From assembly GCF_019104725.1 (NCBI RefSeq), contig NZ_JAHRXF010000013.1, positions 1 through 64,000 on the forward strand: a stretch of 64,000 bases of DNA, written 5' to 3'. The translations under genes were made by a program, and so were the position numbers. Positions 1 through 8,351 of this stretch are shown piece by piece (position 1 is the first letter of the stretch; each line of letters opens with the position of its first letter). The stretch comes from Streptomyces corallincola. Lineage in GTDB: Bacteria; Actinomycetota; Actinomycetes; Streptomycetales; Streptomycetaceae. Below the pieces are notes generated by a model. The model saw only the letters and a list, made by a program, of their open reading frames with translations. It did no database searches and was not told the DNA's origin.

Positions 1-32
1 CTCTGCATTTCCGGGTGTTTTACAGTTGCTGA

Positions 33-677
33 ATGCGCCATGACCTCATCATCTTCGACAACGACGGTGTCCTCGTGGACAGCGAGCCGATCTCCAACCG
101 GCTGCTGGCCGGTTGTCTGACCGAGCTGGGGATTGCCACGTCGTACGAGGACTCCATCCGGGACTACATGGGTTCGGCCATGCACCGGGTGCACGATCTG
201 GTGCGGGAGCGGACCGGGCGGGTGCTGCCCGAGGACTTCGACGATGTGTTCCACGCTCGGGTCTTCGCGGCCTTCGAGCGGGAGTTGCAGCCGGTCGCCG
301 GGGTCGGTGAGGTGCTGGAGAAGCTGGTGGCGGACGGGGTGCCGTACTGCGTGGCGTCCTCGGGGAGCCATGAGCGGATCAGGGTGGGGCACCGGGTGAC
401 CGGGCTGGACCGGTGGTTCTCCGAGGACCGGATCTTCAGTTCGCAGGATGTCGGGCGGGGCAAGCCGTCGCCCGATCTCTTCCTGTACGCGGCCGAGCGG
501 ATGGGGGTCGCTCCCGAGCGGTGCGGGGTGGTCGAGGACTCGCCGCTCGGGGTCCAGGCCGCCGTCGCCGCCGGGATGGACGTCTACGGGTTCACCGCGA
601 TGACGCCCGCGGACCGGCTGCGGGGGGCCACTCAACTCTTCGGTCATATGAGGGAGTTGTCTGACCTGCTGGTATGA
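33..677 (+). CDS. HAD-superfamily (subclass IA) phosphatase / phosphoglucomutase-like
   Basis: This is a 214-residue cytosolic haloacid dehalogenase-fold hydrolase that probably dephosphorylates a small sugar phosphate or similar metabolite; the substrate cannot be read from sequence. All four HAD motifs are present: the nucleophile motif FDNDGVLVDSE near residue 8 (first Asp is the nucleophile, second the general acid), Ser in VASSGS near residue 109, Lys in GRGKPSPD near residue 147, and the metal-binding acidic pair in VVEDSPLG near residue 167. The cap lies between motifs I and II, as in subclass IA (beta-phosphoglucomutase/CbbY type). The start is the first in-frame ATG, but no strong ribosome binding site precedes it and only 32 bases lie upstream. 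It is transcribed with the MFS gene that follows after about 80 bases. Confidence 0.85.
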   Translation: MRHDLIIFDNDGVLVDSEPISNRLLAGCLTELGIATSYEDSIRDYMGSAMHRVHDLVRERTGRVLPEDFDDVFHARVFAAFERELQPVAGVGEVLEKLVADGVPYCVASSGSHERIRVGHRVTGLDRWFSEDRIFSSQDVGRGKPSPDLFLYAAERMGVAPERCGVVEDSPLGVQAAVAAGMDVYGFTAMTPADRLRGATQLFGHMRELSDLLV

Positions 678-755
678 GGTGCGGGGTCCGTGCTGCCCGG
701 TGGGGTGGGTGCGCGGGGCTACCCACAGGTAGGTGGGGGTTCTACTCTCGCGCGC

Positions 756-1964
756 ATGGGCGATGTGCTGCGGTGGGGGCGGGGGGCGTTGGGGGTTGCA
801 TTCTTTGTTCAGGGGGTGGCGTTCGCGCTGCTGGTGACGCGGATTCCGGCGGTGCAGGAAAGGTATGGGGTTTCTGACGGTCTCCTGCCTGTTTTTCTTG
901 CCGCCGTGCCCGTCCTCGCCGGGGTGGGGAGTGTCGCCACCGAGCAGCTGGTGAAGCGGGTGCGGCCGAGTCGGTTGCTGAGGTGGTCGCAGCCGGTGGT
1001 GCTGCTCGCGCTGCTCGGGGTCGGGGCGGGGCGGTCCGTACTGCAACTCGCGCTCTGTCTGGCGGTGTTCGGGCTGGCGGTCGGGATGCTGGACGCCTCG
1101 ATGAACATGCTCGGGGTGAGTCTCCAGCGGGCGTACGGGCGGAGCATCATTCTGGGGTTCCATGCCGCGTACAGCCTGGGCGGGATTCTCGGGGCGTCGC
1201 TCGCCTGGGCCGGGGCGCACTGGCATCTGGCGCTGTGGGTGTCGTATCTCCCTGTCGTGGCCGTGCTGTTGCCGGGGGCGCTCATCGGGAGCCGGTGGTA
1301 TGTGGACGGGGAGCCGGGAGGCGCGGCCGAGGAGGCTCGGGGGCAGGTCCTGGTGTTCCGGTTGCTGCTGCCGCTCTGTCTGGTGATGACCTTCGCCTAC
1401 ATCGGGGACTCGACCGTCTCCAACTGGAGTGCCAAGTATCTGAAGGACGTGCTGGGGAGTTCGGAGCAGCTCGCCACCGTGCCGTACAACGTGTACATGG
1501 TGACGACGCTGGTCGGGCGGGCCGTCGGGGACTTCGGGGTGCGGCGGTTCGGCGCGTCGGGGGTCGTACGGGCCGGGGCGGTGGTGGCGGCCGGGGGGTT
1601 CGCGGTGGTGGCGGTGGCGCCCGGGGCGTGGGTGGGGATGCTCGGGTTCACGCTGCTGGGGCTCGGGCTGTGTGTGCTCGTACCGCAGACGTTCGCGGCG
1701 GCGGGGCGGCTGTTTCCGGGGGCCTCGGACGCGGCGGTGGCGCGGCTCAACATCTTCAACTACGTGGGTTTCCTGGTCGGTTCGCCGCTGGTGGGGGCGC
1801 TGGGGGACGCGTGGAGCTACCGGGGGGCGATGCTGGTGCCGATGGTCCTGGTGCTGGTGACGCTGTTCTTCGCGCGGTCGTTCGGGGCGCGGCCGGACCG
1901 ATACGGTGGCGGGCATGAGCGGGCGCGCGCGGTTGATGTGGGACGAGGCGGTCACGGCCTATGA
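756..1964 (+). CDS. MFS family transporter
   Basis: This 402-residue integral membrane protein has about twelve hydrophobic segments spread over the whole length and belongs to the major facilitator superfamily. The substrate is unknown. I place the start at the ATG beginning MGDVLRWGRG because the first transmembrane segment (ALGVAFFVQGVAFALL) follows directly; an upstream GTG at 690 would add a non-membrane leader. The 3' end runs about 50 bases into the acuC-like gene in another frame, so the two are probably translationally coupled. Family-level assignment rests on the helix pattern and on a conserved YGRSIILGFHAAYSLGG segment in the middle of the N-terminal half. Confidence 0.85.
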   Translation: MGDVLRWGRGALGVAFFVQGVAFALLVTRIPAVQERYGVSDGLLPVFLAAVPVLAGVGSVATEQLVKRVRPSRLLRWSQPVVLLALLGVGAGRSVLQLALCLAVFGLAVGMLDASMNMLGVSLQRAYGRSIILGFHAAYSLGGILGASLAWAGAHWHLALWVSYLPVVAVLLPGALIGSRWYVDGEPGGAAEEARGQVLVFRLLLPLCLVMTFAYIGDSTVSNWSAKYLKDVLGSSEQLATVPYNVYMVTTLVGRAVGDFGVRRFGASGVVRAGAVVAAGGFAVVAVAPGAWVGMLGFTLLGLGLCVLVPQTFAAAGRLFPGASDAAVARLNIFNYVGFLVGSPLVGALGDAWSYRGAMLVPMVLVLVTLFFARSFGARPDRYGGGHERARAVDVGRGGHGL

Positions 1965-3087
1965 CTTCGGCCCGGACCATCCGATGGACCCGGTGCGGCT
2001 GGCGCTGACCCGGCGGCTCGTCGCGTCCTTCGGGCTGGACCAGGATGTGGAGGTCGTCGCGGCGAAACCGGCCGGGGAGTCCACGCTGCGGCTGGTGCAC
2101 CGGGCCGACTACATCGACGCCGTGCGGTCCGCCTCGGCCGATCCCGGTGCGGCGGACGGCGCGTACGGGCTCGGCACACTCGACGATCCGGCGTTCGCCG
2201 GGATGCACGAGGTGTCCGCGCTGATCGCGGGCCAGTCGGTGGGCGCGGCGGAGGCGGTCTGGCACGGCGAGGCGCTGCACGCGGTGAACTTCGCGGGCGG
2301 GCTGCACCACGCGATGCCGGGCGGTGCCTCCGGGTTCTGCGTCTACAACGACGCGGCGCTCGCGGTGGCGCGGCTGCTGGAGCTGGGCGCGGAGCGGGTC
2401 GTGTACGTGGACGTGGACGTGCATCACGGGGACGGGGTGCAGGCCGCGTTCTGGGAGGACCCGCGGGTGCTGACGATCTCGCTGCACGAGCATCCCGGCA
2501 CGCTGTTCCCGCAGACGGGCTGGCCGCAGGAGACCGGGGCCGGGGACGGTGCGGGCACGGCGGTGAACGTGGCGCTGCCCGCCGGGACCGGGGACGCGGG
2601 GTGGCTGCGGGCGTTCCACGCGGTGGTGCCGGAGCTGGTCGCGGAGTTCCGGCCGCAGGTGCTGGTGTCCCAGCACGGCGCCGACACGCACTTCGAGGAC
2701 CCGCTGGCGCATCTCGCGGTGTCCCTGGACGCGCAGCGGGCGGTGCAGGTCGCCTGTCACGAGCTGGCGCACGAGCACGCGGACGGCCGCTGGATCGCGC
2801 TCGGCGGTGGCGGGTACGCGGTGGTGGACGTCGTACCCCGGTCGTGGACGCACCTCGTGGGGATCGCGGCCGGGCGGGAGATCGCGCCGGAGACGGTGAT
2901 CCCGGAAGGGTGGCGGCAGGAGGTGTACGCGCGGACCCGGCGGCTCGGGCCGCAGCGGATGACGGACGGCCGCTGGCCGGTGTCGTACGCCTCGTGGGAG
3001 TCGGGGTACGACCCGGCGGACCGGCTGGACCAGGCGGTGCTGGCGACCCGGCGGGCGGCGTTCCCGCTGCGCGGGCTGCTGCCGTAA
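1915..3087 (+). CDS. acuC: AcuC-type histone deacetylase-family protein (acetoin utilization protein)
   Basis: This 390-residue member of the zinc-dependent arginase/deacetylase superfamily is the family in which Bacillus AcuC deacetylates acetyl-CoA synthetase. The hallmark metal and active-site motifs are visible: HHAMPGGASGFCVYND near residue 125, VDVDVHHGDGVQ near residue 164 (Asp and His zinc ligands), QHGADTHFEDP near residue 253 and the glycine-rich LGGGGY near residue 299. The length is normal for the family. I prefer ATG 1915 (MSGRARLMWDEAV) over the GTG three codons upstream; either start overlaps the 3' end of the MFS gene. A role in protein deacetylation linked to acetate metabolism is inferred from the family only. 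Confidence 0.9.
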   Translation: MSGRARLMWDEAVTAYDFGPDHPMDPVRLALTRRLVASFGLDQDVEVVAAKPAGESTLRLVHRADYIDAVRSASADPGAADGAYGLGTLDDPAFAGMHEVSALIAGQSVGAAEAVWHGEALHAVNFAGGLHHAMPGGASGFCVYNDAALAVARLLELGAERVVYVDVDVHHGDGVQAAFWEDPRVLTISLHEHPGTLFPQTGWPQETGAGDGAGTAVNVALPAGTGDAGWLRAFHAVVPELVAEFRPQVLVSQHGADTHFEDPLAHLAVSLDAQRAVQVACHELAHEHADGRWIALGGGGYAVVDVVPRSWTHLVGIAAGREIAPETVIPEGWRQEVYARTRRLGPQRMTDGRWPVSYASWESGYDPADRLDQAVLATRRAAFPLRGLLP

Positions 3088-3188
3088 CGGCGTTGCCGCG
3101 CGGCCGGGTTGGCGGTCGCGTACGCCGACCGTGCGGTGTTCCGGCGGATTCGGCGCGGGCGGGGGCGCGGTGGGCCAGCATCGGTGGG

Positions 3189-4001
3189 GTGTTGACCCAT
3201 GACGGCCTGCGGGCGCATCTGCTGGCGGCCCGGCTCGCCGGTACCGTGGCCACCGCGCGCGAGGGGAGCCTGCGCAGGTACCGGATGTTCGCGGACCGGG
3301 ACCCGCGCGCGCTGCTCGGGCTCGATCCGCTGGGCGGGTGGGACCGGGCGGAGGTGCTGGCGCTGATGGTGCGGCGGTGCGGGGTCGTGGCCGATCCCGG
3401 ATACGTCTCGGGGCCGGAGACGATCGATCCGGAGCGGACGTTGGCCGCGCTGGACGTGTTCGCGGAACGGGTCGGGGAGGCGGCGCGGCGGCGGGCGCCG
3501 GTGCTGATCGGCACCGGGCATCCGCACCGGCTGCTCGGTTTCTACGGTGCTCTGGCGGACGCGTTGTCGGCGGCGGGATGTGAGGTTCTCCGCCCGGCGC
3601 AGGGTCGTTGTATCGACATATTGACCCGGTTCGGTCTACGTACACACGTCCTGGAGTACGTCCGGGGGGTGGCCGTGGTGCGCGATCCGGGGGACGGGCG
3701 CCCCGGTGGTGAGCCGGGGGCGCACACGCATTCCCCGCTCCCGGTGCGGGTGGCGCTGGCCGCCGCCGCGGAGACCGGGGGGCCGTTGCCCGGACTGGTG
3801 ATCGGGGACCACGGCTGGGTCTGCGGGGCTGGTCAACTGGGGTTCGAGGCCGTCGGTCTGGCCGACGCGGACGATCCGGCGCCGTTCGTGGGGGAGGCCG
3901 AGGGGGTGATCGCCGCCGTGGTGCCGCTGGACGACGGAGTGCGCTCCCCCCACTACCGTCCACTGGCCCGCTGGGTGCTCAAACGGGCATGTCTGTCATA
4001 G
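3189..4001 (+). CDS. Conserved actinobacterial protein, phosphatase-like
   Basis: This 270-residue protein is conserved in streptomycetes next to this developmental block and is usually annotated as a phosphatase, but I cannot see a canonical phosphatase motif, so the function is unproven. Recognisable conserved stretches are LIGTGHPHRLLGFYGALADAL in the middle and VIGDHGWVCGAGQLGFEA near the C-terminus, which look like substrate- or phosphate-binding loops. There is no signal peptide or membrane segment. The start is GTG at 3189 (reads MLTHDGLRAHLL), about 100 bases after the acuC-like stop. The gene ends about 130 bases before the BldC-like regulator and is transcribed in the same direction. 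Confidence 0.7.
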   Translation: MLTHDGLRAHLLAARLAGTVATAREGSLRRYRMFADRDPRALLGLDPLGGWDRAEVLALMVRRCGVVADPGYVSGPETIDPERTLAALDVFAERVGEAARRRAPVLIGTGHPHRLLGFYGALADALSAAGCEVLRPAQGRCIDILTRFGLRTHVLEYVRGVAVVRDPGDGRPGGEPGAHTHSPLPVRVALAAAAETGGPLPGLVIGDHGWVCGAGQLGFEAVGLADADDPAPFVGEAEGVIAAVVPLDDGVRSPHYRPLARWVLKRACLS

Positions 4002-4055
4002 GCCGCCGATGGGTGCACCTCTTCCCCATTCGCATCACCCGCCCCTACATTGGGG

Positions 4056-4083
4056 AGTGAGCACGCAACGACGAAGAGTCACC
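4056..4083 (+). promoter_or_regulatory. Candidate BldD-binding element upstream of the BldC-like gene
   Basis: The half-sites AGTGA (4056-4060) and TCACC (4079-4083) are arranged as in the early BldD operator description AGTgA-(n)-TCACc, with an 18-base spacer. They sit 50-75 bases upstream of the start codon at 4132, just after a possible -10 element TACATT (4044-4049). I recall that a small excisionase-type gene in this position was described as a BldD target in Streptomyces coelicolor. The site is short and the spacer long, so chance is a real alternative. Confidence 0.35.
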
Positions 4084-4131
4084 GGAAGGGGAAGCCGGTG
4101 GCCGGTCGAGTGCGGAAGGTTCAGGTGTGTC

Positions 4132-4344
4132 ATGGCTGCAAATGGCGAGAGGCCTCTGAACGAGGTCCAGTTCCTTACCGTGGCGGAGGTCGCGTCGCTG
4201 ATGCGGGTCTCCAAGATGACCGTGTACCGCCTGGTGCACAGCGGTCATCTGCCGGCGATCCGGGTCGGGCGGTCCTTCCGCGTCCCGGAACAGGCGGTGC
4301 ACGAGTACCTCCGTGACAGCTATGTGGGGGTGGAGACGGCCTGA
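4132..4344 (+). CDS. bdtA: Small BldC-like (excisionase/MerR-type helix-turn-helix) DNA-binding regulator
   Basis: This 70-residue protein is essentially one winged-helix DNA-binding domain of the excisionase/BldC type. The pattern LTVAEVASLMRVSKMTVYRL (recognition helix), then HLPAIRVGRSFRVP (wing) and a C-terminal EYLRD helix is characteristic. There is no effector domain, so it probably binds DNA as an oligomer, as BldC does. ATG 4132 is chosen because the conserved domain begins about ten residues later; the reading frame is open further upstream but the added residues resemble non-coding sequence. It lies in the developmental block with bldN and rsbN. The symbol bdtA (bldD target A) is from memory of the S. 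coelicolor gene with the same neighbours, and is less certain than the family call. Confidence 0.85.
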   Translation: MAANGERPLNEVQFLTVAEVASLMRVSKMTVYRLVHSGHLPAIRVGRSFRVPEQAVHEYLRDSYVGVETA

Positions 4345-4380
4345 CGGCGCGTCCCGGCCCGGACCGGGATCACCCCTCGA

Positions 4381-4410
4381 TTACGACCTCGGCGCTCGGG
4401 CGGGTAGGCT
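4381..4410 (+). promoter_or_regulatory. Possible promoter of the bS22 gene
   Basis: A TTACGA hexamer (4381-4386) and a TAGGCT hexamer (4405-4410) are 18 bases apart and resemble a vegetative -35/-10 pair. The start codon of the tiny ribosomal protein gene lies about 70 bases downstream. Only the spacing and base pattern support this. Confidence 0.4.
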
Positions 4411-4480
4411 AGCCCCTCGTAGGTCGTGTGGGCCCGTGACGCCCAAACAACCGAGTGATGAGAAGTGAGCGAGGGTAGTC

Positions 4481-4579
4481 GTGGGCTCTGTTATCAAGAA
4501 GCGGCGCAAGCGGATGGCGAAGAAGAAGCACCGCAAGCTGCTCAAGCGCACGCGCGTTCAGCGCCGCAACAAGAAGTAG
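4481..4579 (+). CDS. 30S ribosomal protein bS22 (AURKAIP1/COX24-like, 32 residues)
   Basis: A GTG-started ORF encodes a 32-residue, extremely basic peptide beginning [19 protein letters not shown] and ending VQRRNKK. This is the actinobacterial AURKAIP1/COX24-domain protein, seen in actinobacterial 30S ribosomes and named bS22, where it sits at the subunit interface contacting 16S rRNA. More than half the residues are Lys or Arg. It is flanked by a plausible promoter upstream and a strong hairpin terminator 20 bases downstream, so it appears to be an independent, probably highly expressed transcript. It is easily missed because of its size. Confidence 0.9.
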   Translation: MGSVIKKRRKRMAKKKHRKLLKRTRVQRRNKK

Positions 4580-4600
4580 CGGCGAGCTGGAGCGTGCCCC

Positions 4601-4635
4601 TGTGGCCCCCCGTCCTTCAAGGACCGGGGGCCACA
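4601..4635 (+). terminator. Hairpin terminator of the bS22 gene
   Basis: Two 17-base arms (4601-4617 and 4619-4635) are complementary except for one C-C mismatch, forming a long GC-rich hairpin 22 bases after the stop codon of the ribosomal protein gene. No T-run follows, as usual in Streptomyces. Confidence 0.85.
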
Positions 4636-4741
4636 GGCATGTTCGGTCACCGCGCCGCGACACCGAGCGGCTAAGTTGGCGGCACAGGGGAACGCGGGTG
4701 GGGCCACGGTCCCCGCGAGGCCGGGAAGGAAGGCGCTGATC

Positions 4742-5812
4742 TTGGGGAAGGTCGTACTCGTCACCGGAGCCGCCCGGCGCCTGGGCGGCCGGTTCGTGCG
4801 CAGGATCGGCCGGGACCCGGACGTGGACCGGGTGATCGCGGTGGACGCGGTGCCCCCGGCGCACGACCTGGGCGGCGCGGACTTCGTCCAGGCCGACATC
4901 CGGCAGCCCGCCGTCGCGCGGGTGCTCGCCGAGACCGGCGCCGACACGGTCGTCCACCTCGACGTGACCGGCACCCCGCTCAGCGGCGGCAGCCGGGCCA
5001 CGGTCAAGGAGACCAACGTCATCGGCACCATGCAGGTCCTCGGCGCCTGCCAGAAGGCACCGGGCGTGCGGCGGCTGGTGGTCAAGTCCAGTACGAACGT
5101 CTACGGTTCGGCCTCCCGCGACCCGGCCGTCTTCACCGAGACCACCCCGGCCAAGTCGCTGCCGAGCGGCGGGTTCGCCAAGGACACCGTCGAGGTGGAG
5201 GGGTATGTACGCGGGTTCGCGCGGCGGCGCCCCGATGTCGCGGTGTGCGTACTGCGGTTCGCCAACATCCTCGGCCCGGCCGCCGAGACCCCGCTCGCCT
5301 CCTACTTCTCGCTGCCGGTGCTGCCGACCGTGTTCGGCTACGACCCCCGGCTCCAGTTCGTGCACGAGGACGACGTGCTGGAGGTGCTGCGGATCGCCGC
5401 GCACGAGCCGCGCCGGTCCACGCTGAACAGCGGGACGTTCAACATCGCCGGGGACGGGGTGCTGCCGCTGTCGCAGTGCGCCCGGCGGCTCGGGCGGCCC
5501 ACCGTGCCGCTGCTGCTCCCGGCGGTGACCTGGACCGGGTCGCTGGTGCGTACGCTGGGCATGTCGGACTTCTCACCGGAACAGATCCGGCTGCTCACCC
5601 ACGGCCGGGTCGTGGACACCGGCCAGATGCGCGACACGCTGGGCTTCACCCCCCGGTACACGACGGCCGAGACGTTCGCGGACTTCGTACGCGGGCAGGG
5701 GCCGGGCCTGCTGCCGCCGGAGGCCCTGGCCGGGGCCGTCGAGCGGGTCGCCGCGCTCGCCGCCAGGAGCGGCGGGCCCCTTTCGCAGAGCGCCAACCAG
5801 AGCGCCGACTGA
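4742..5812 (+). CDS. NAD-dependent epimerase/dehydratase family protein (extended SDR)
   Basis: This 356-residue Rossmann-fold protein starts almost directly with the nucleotide-binding glycine motif (MGKVVLVTGAARRLGGRFVR). Asp-Ile in FVQADIRQP, the VKSSTNVYG segment and PRLQFVHEDDV are typical of sugar-nucleotide epimerase-type extended short-chain dehydrogenases. The usual YxxxK catalytic pair is not clear here, so it may bind NAD(P) without classical epimerase chemistry. I choose the TTG at 4742 because GGAAGGAAGG (4724-4733) sits 8 bases upstream; a TTG at 4676 lacks such a site. The next gene, an acyltransferase, follows after 14 bases, so the two form an operon, possibly for envelope lipid or glycolipid modification (inference from the pairing). 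Confidence 0.8.
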   Translation: MGKVVLVTGAARRLGGRFVRRIGRDPDVDRVIAVDAVPPAHDLGGADFVQADIRQPAVARVLAETGADTVVHLDVTGTPLSGGSRATVKETNVIGTMQVLGACQKAPGVRRLVVKSSTNVYGSASRDPAVFTETTPAKSLPSGGFAKDTVEVEGYVRGFARRRPDVAVCVLRFANILGPAAETPLASYFSLPVLPTVFGYDPRLQFVHEDDVLEVLRIAAHEPRRSTLNSGTFNIAGDGVLPLSQCARRLGRPTVPLLLPAVTWTGSLVRTLGMSDFSPEQIRLLTHGRVVDTGQMRDTLGFTPRYTTAETFADFVRGQGPGLLPPEALAGAVERVAALAARSGGPLSQSANQSAD

Positions 5813-5826
5813 GGAGCGCAGCAACG

Positions 5827-6858
5827 ATGGCGGACGCCAAGGTCATTCCGTTCGACGACGACCGGTCGCGCGGTGGTTCCGGCGCACGGCCGCCCCGGCG
5901 CCGGGGCACGGGCGGGCGGCGGGCCGCCGCGGAGGCCGCGCCGGTCCACGAGGTCCCGCCGTTCGACCCGGCCGCCGGGGAGGCCGTACCGGAGGCGCCG
6001 GACGGGCCGGAGGGGGCCGCCGGTGCGGAGCGGCGGATCGCGGCCGGGCTCGCGTTCCTGCGCCGCCGCCTCACCGGGGACTACACGGTGGACGACTTCG
6101 GGTACGACGAGGAACTCACCGATCAGGTCCTGATGTCGCTGCTGCGGCCGGTGTACGAGAAGTACTTCCGGGTCGAGGTGAAGGGCGTCGAGAACATCCC
6201 CGACAAGGGCGGGGCGCTGATCGTCGCCAACCACTCCGGGACGCTGCCGCTGGACGGCCTGATGATGCAGGTCGCGGTGCACGACCACCACCCGGCGGAC
6301 CGGCACCTGCGGCTGCTCGCCGCCGATCTGGTGTTCGCGCTGCCGGTCGTCAACGAGCTGGCCCGCAAGCTGGGTCACACCCTGGCCTGTGCGGAGGACG
6401 CCGAACGGCTGCTGGCGCAGGGCGAGTTGGTCGGGGTGATGCCGGAGGGGTTCAAGGGCATCGGCAAGCCGTTCGGTGAGCGGTACAAGCTCCAGCGGTT
6501 CGGACGGGGCGGGTTCGTCTCGACGGCGCTGCGGCAGGGGGTGCCGATCGTCCCGTGCTCGATCGTCGGGGCCGAGGAGATCTACCCGATGATCGGCAAC
6601 TCCCGCACGCTGGCACGGGTGCTGGGCATCCCGTACTTCCCGCTGACGCCGACGTTCCCCTGGCTCGGCCCGCTGGGCGCGGTCCCGCTGCCGACGAAGT
6701 GGACCATCCAGTTCGGGGAGCCGATCCCGACGGACGGGTATCCGGCGGAGGCGGCCGAGGACCCGATGCTGATGTTCAACCTGACCGACCAGGTCCGCGA
6801 GCAGATCCAGCACACCCTGTACAAGCTGCTGGTGCAGCGGCGCTCCGTGTTCTTCTGA
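5827..6858 (+). CDS. Lysophospholipid (1-acyl-glycerol-3-phosphate-type) acyltransferase family protein
   Basis: This 343-residue protein carries a PlsC-type acyltransferase domain after a charged, disordered N-terminal stretch of about 90 residues. The catalytic motif NHSGTLPLD (HX4D) is near residue 136, and the substrate-binding motif MPEGFKGIGKP is near residue 201. The family transfers acyl groups to lysophospholipids or related acceptors at the inner face of the membrane. ATG 5827 lies 14 bases after the stop of the epimerase-like gene, with GAGGAG upstream of it, so the two are co-transcribed. A strong bidirectional hairpin separates it from the convergent rsbN. The true acceptor and any developmental role are unknown. 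Confidence 0.88.
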   Translation: MADAKVIPFDDDRSRGGSGARPPRRRGTGGRRAAAEAAPVHEVPPFDPAAGEAVPEAPDGPEGAAGAERRIAAGLAFLRRRLTGDYTVDDFGYDEELTDQVLMSLLRPVYEKYFRVEVKGVENIPDKGGALIVANHSGTLPLDGLMMQVAVHDHHPADRHLRLLAADLVFALPVVNELARKLGHTLACAEDAERLLAQGELVGVMPEGFKGIGKPFGERYKLQRFGRGGFVSTALRQGVPIVPCSIVGAEEIYPMIGNSRTLARVLGIPYFPLTPTFPWLGPLGAVPLPTKWTIQFGEPIPTDGYPAEAAEDPMLMFNLTDQVREQIQHTLYKLLVQRRSVFF

Positions 6859-6900
6859 CCCCGGTTCCTTCCGGCCCCGCCCGGCGGCCCGGACGCACGT

Positions 6901-6948
6901 ACGCCCGTGGGGGCGCCCCTGCTCGGAAAGGGGCGCCCCCACGGGCGT
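6901..6948. terminator. Bidirectional terminator between the acyltransferase gene and rsbN
   Basis: Perfectly complementary 20-base arms (6901-6920 and 6929-6948) enclose an 8-base loop, midway between the plus-strand stop at 6858 and the minus-strand stop at 6972. The position and symmetry indicate termination in both directions. Confidence 0.92.
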
Positions 6949-6971
6949 GTTGCCGTGCCGCGTGGTGACCG

Positions 6972-8222
6972 CTAGTCGGCGTCCTCGCCGTCGATGCCGA
7001 GGCCCGGAAGCAGGCCCGGCAGCAGCGGCGGGACGGTGACGTCCGGCGGCTGGACGGACGGCTTGGCGATGGACGGCGTACCGATGTCGCCGCCGATGTC
7101 CGGCGGGTTCAGCAGGCCGCCGGTGTCGCCGCCCACGAGTCCGCTGCCGGGTTCGCCGGAGGCGGAGCCGCTGGGGCCCGCGGACGCCGAGTGGCGCCCG
7201 GCGGACGGGGTGCCCGCGCCGGTGCTGCCCGGTGCCGCGGAGCGGTGCGTGCCGGAGCCGGACTCCCCGGCCGACGGACCGGCGCTGTGCCGCCCGGTGC
7301 CGTCGGTCCGCCGGGGTGCCTCGGGAAGCAGCGACTGGAGCGGCGCGACCTCCTCGTCTATGGCGTCGAACATCGAGGAGACCTCCTGCTTGACGTCCCC
7401 GAGCTGCACCGGGAGCCGGTCGCTCAACGAACTCCACGCCTCGCGGTGCGACTGGGAGAACGCCGACAGGGCCTGCATGGGGCCCAGCGAGTCCGGGTCG
7501 CGCTGGTAGGCGGCGCGCAGCAGGCGGTGGCCCTCGGCCACGTCGTGCCGCATCCCCGACAGCGTGCGGCGGATCTCACCGATCGACTCGTGGTCCAGGT
7601 GGCCGCCCCGGCCGCGCTCCATGAGCCGCCGCGCCTCGCTCAGCCGGGTGGACGCCTGGTCGAGATAGGTCTGGCCGCGCTCGTCGTCGTTGTCGCTCAG
7701 GTAGTTGAGCCGGAAATCCTCCATGCCCCGCTTGAGCCCGTACAGCGAGTCACCGGGCAGGGCGTCGGAACTGGCGGCGGCCACTCCGCCGAAGGCACCG
7801 GCGGCCACGCCCACGCTGAGCCCGCCCGCCGCGAGCCCCTTCGTCAGCCGCGACCGGGGACGGAGCTTGCCGAGCGGGCTCGCCCGGTGCGTCCCCCGGG
7901 CGCGGCCACGCTGCTCGGGCAGTGACGCGTCCGCCGCCGTACCCTCCTGGAGCATGGCCTCCATCGCGGCCACGAGCTGGGCGCGCTGGACGACCTTGAC
8001 CTCGGGGTCGAGCTGGGGCCGGGGCAACTCGGCGAGCCCGGTGGCCAGGGTCAGCAGCTCGCCCTGGTCGCCCTGGTCGGCCCGCGCCCCCTGGTCCTGG
8101 ACGGTCGGCGGCGGACCCGCCGACACCGCGGAACGCTCGGCCGCCGTGTCCCGGTCGGACTGCTCCTCCAGAGCCTGGGCGAAGGCGTTCGCCCGCCGGT
8201 GCGCCGATACGTTTGCGATCAC
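6972..8222 (-). CDS. rsbN: RsbN, membrane-bound anti-sigma factor for BldN (DUF5667 protein)
   Basis: This 416-residue protein has a cytoplasmic N-terminal half, one hydrophobic segment (about residues 128-150, KGLAAGGLSVGVAAGAFGGV) and an extracytoplasmic DUF5667-type region starting SSDALPGDSLYGLKRGMEDF, followed by a long Gly/Ser/Pro-rich tail. In Streptomyces venezuelae the gene just downstream of bldN, rsbN, encodes the anti-sigma factor of sigma-BldN; position and architecture match. The start is GTG 8222: AGGAGG ends 9 bases before it, whereas the GTG at 8231 would abut that site with no spacing. The bldN stop is about 220 bases upstream and a BldN-type promoter lies in that gap, suggesting negative feedback. 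Confidence 0.92.
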   Translation of the reverse strand: MIANVSAHRRANAFAQALEEQSDRDTAAERSAVSAGPPPTVQDQGARADQGDQGELLTLATGLAELPRPQLDPEVKVVQRAQLVAAMEAMLQEGTAADASLPEQRGRARGTHRASPLGKLRPRSRLTKGLAAGGLSVGVAAGAFGGVAAASSDALPGDSLYGLKRGMEDFRLNYLSDNDDERGQTYLDQASTRLSEARRLMERGRGGHLDHESIGEIRRTLSGMRHDVAEGHRLLRAAYQRDPDSLGPMQALSAFSQSHREAWSSLSDRLPVQLGDVKQEVSSMFDAIDEEVAPLQSLLPEAPRRTDGTGRHSAGPSAGESGSGTHRSAAPGSTGAGTPSAGRHSASAGPSGSASGEPGSGLVGGDTGGLLNPPDIGGDIGTPSIAKPSVQPPDVTVPPLLPGLLPGLGIDGEDAD

Positions 8223-8351
8223 GGGCGGCACCTCCTCTCATCATGACGGTCGGCTCTCCAGGGGGTCCTGAGGGCCGCCGTCCGTGACCGGACCGCACGA
8301 TCGAGTGATCGGGGCCGGCCGGGACGTGACCACAGAGAGCCTGTATCCCGC

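Noticed and set aside
1756..3963. Very long minus-strand reading frame opposite the MFS, AcuC and phosphatase-like genes
   Set aside because: It is antisense to three real genes, contains runs of Arg and Pro typical of high-G+C shadow frames and has no recognisable domain.
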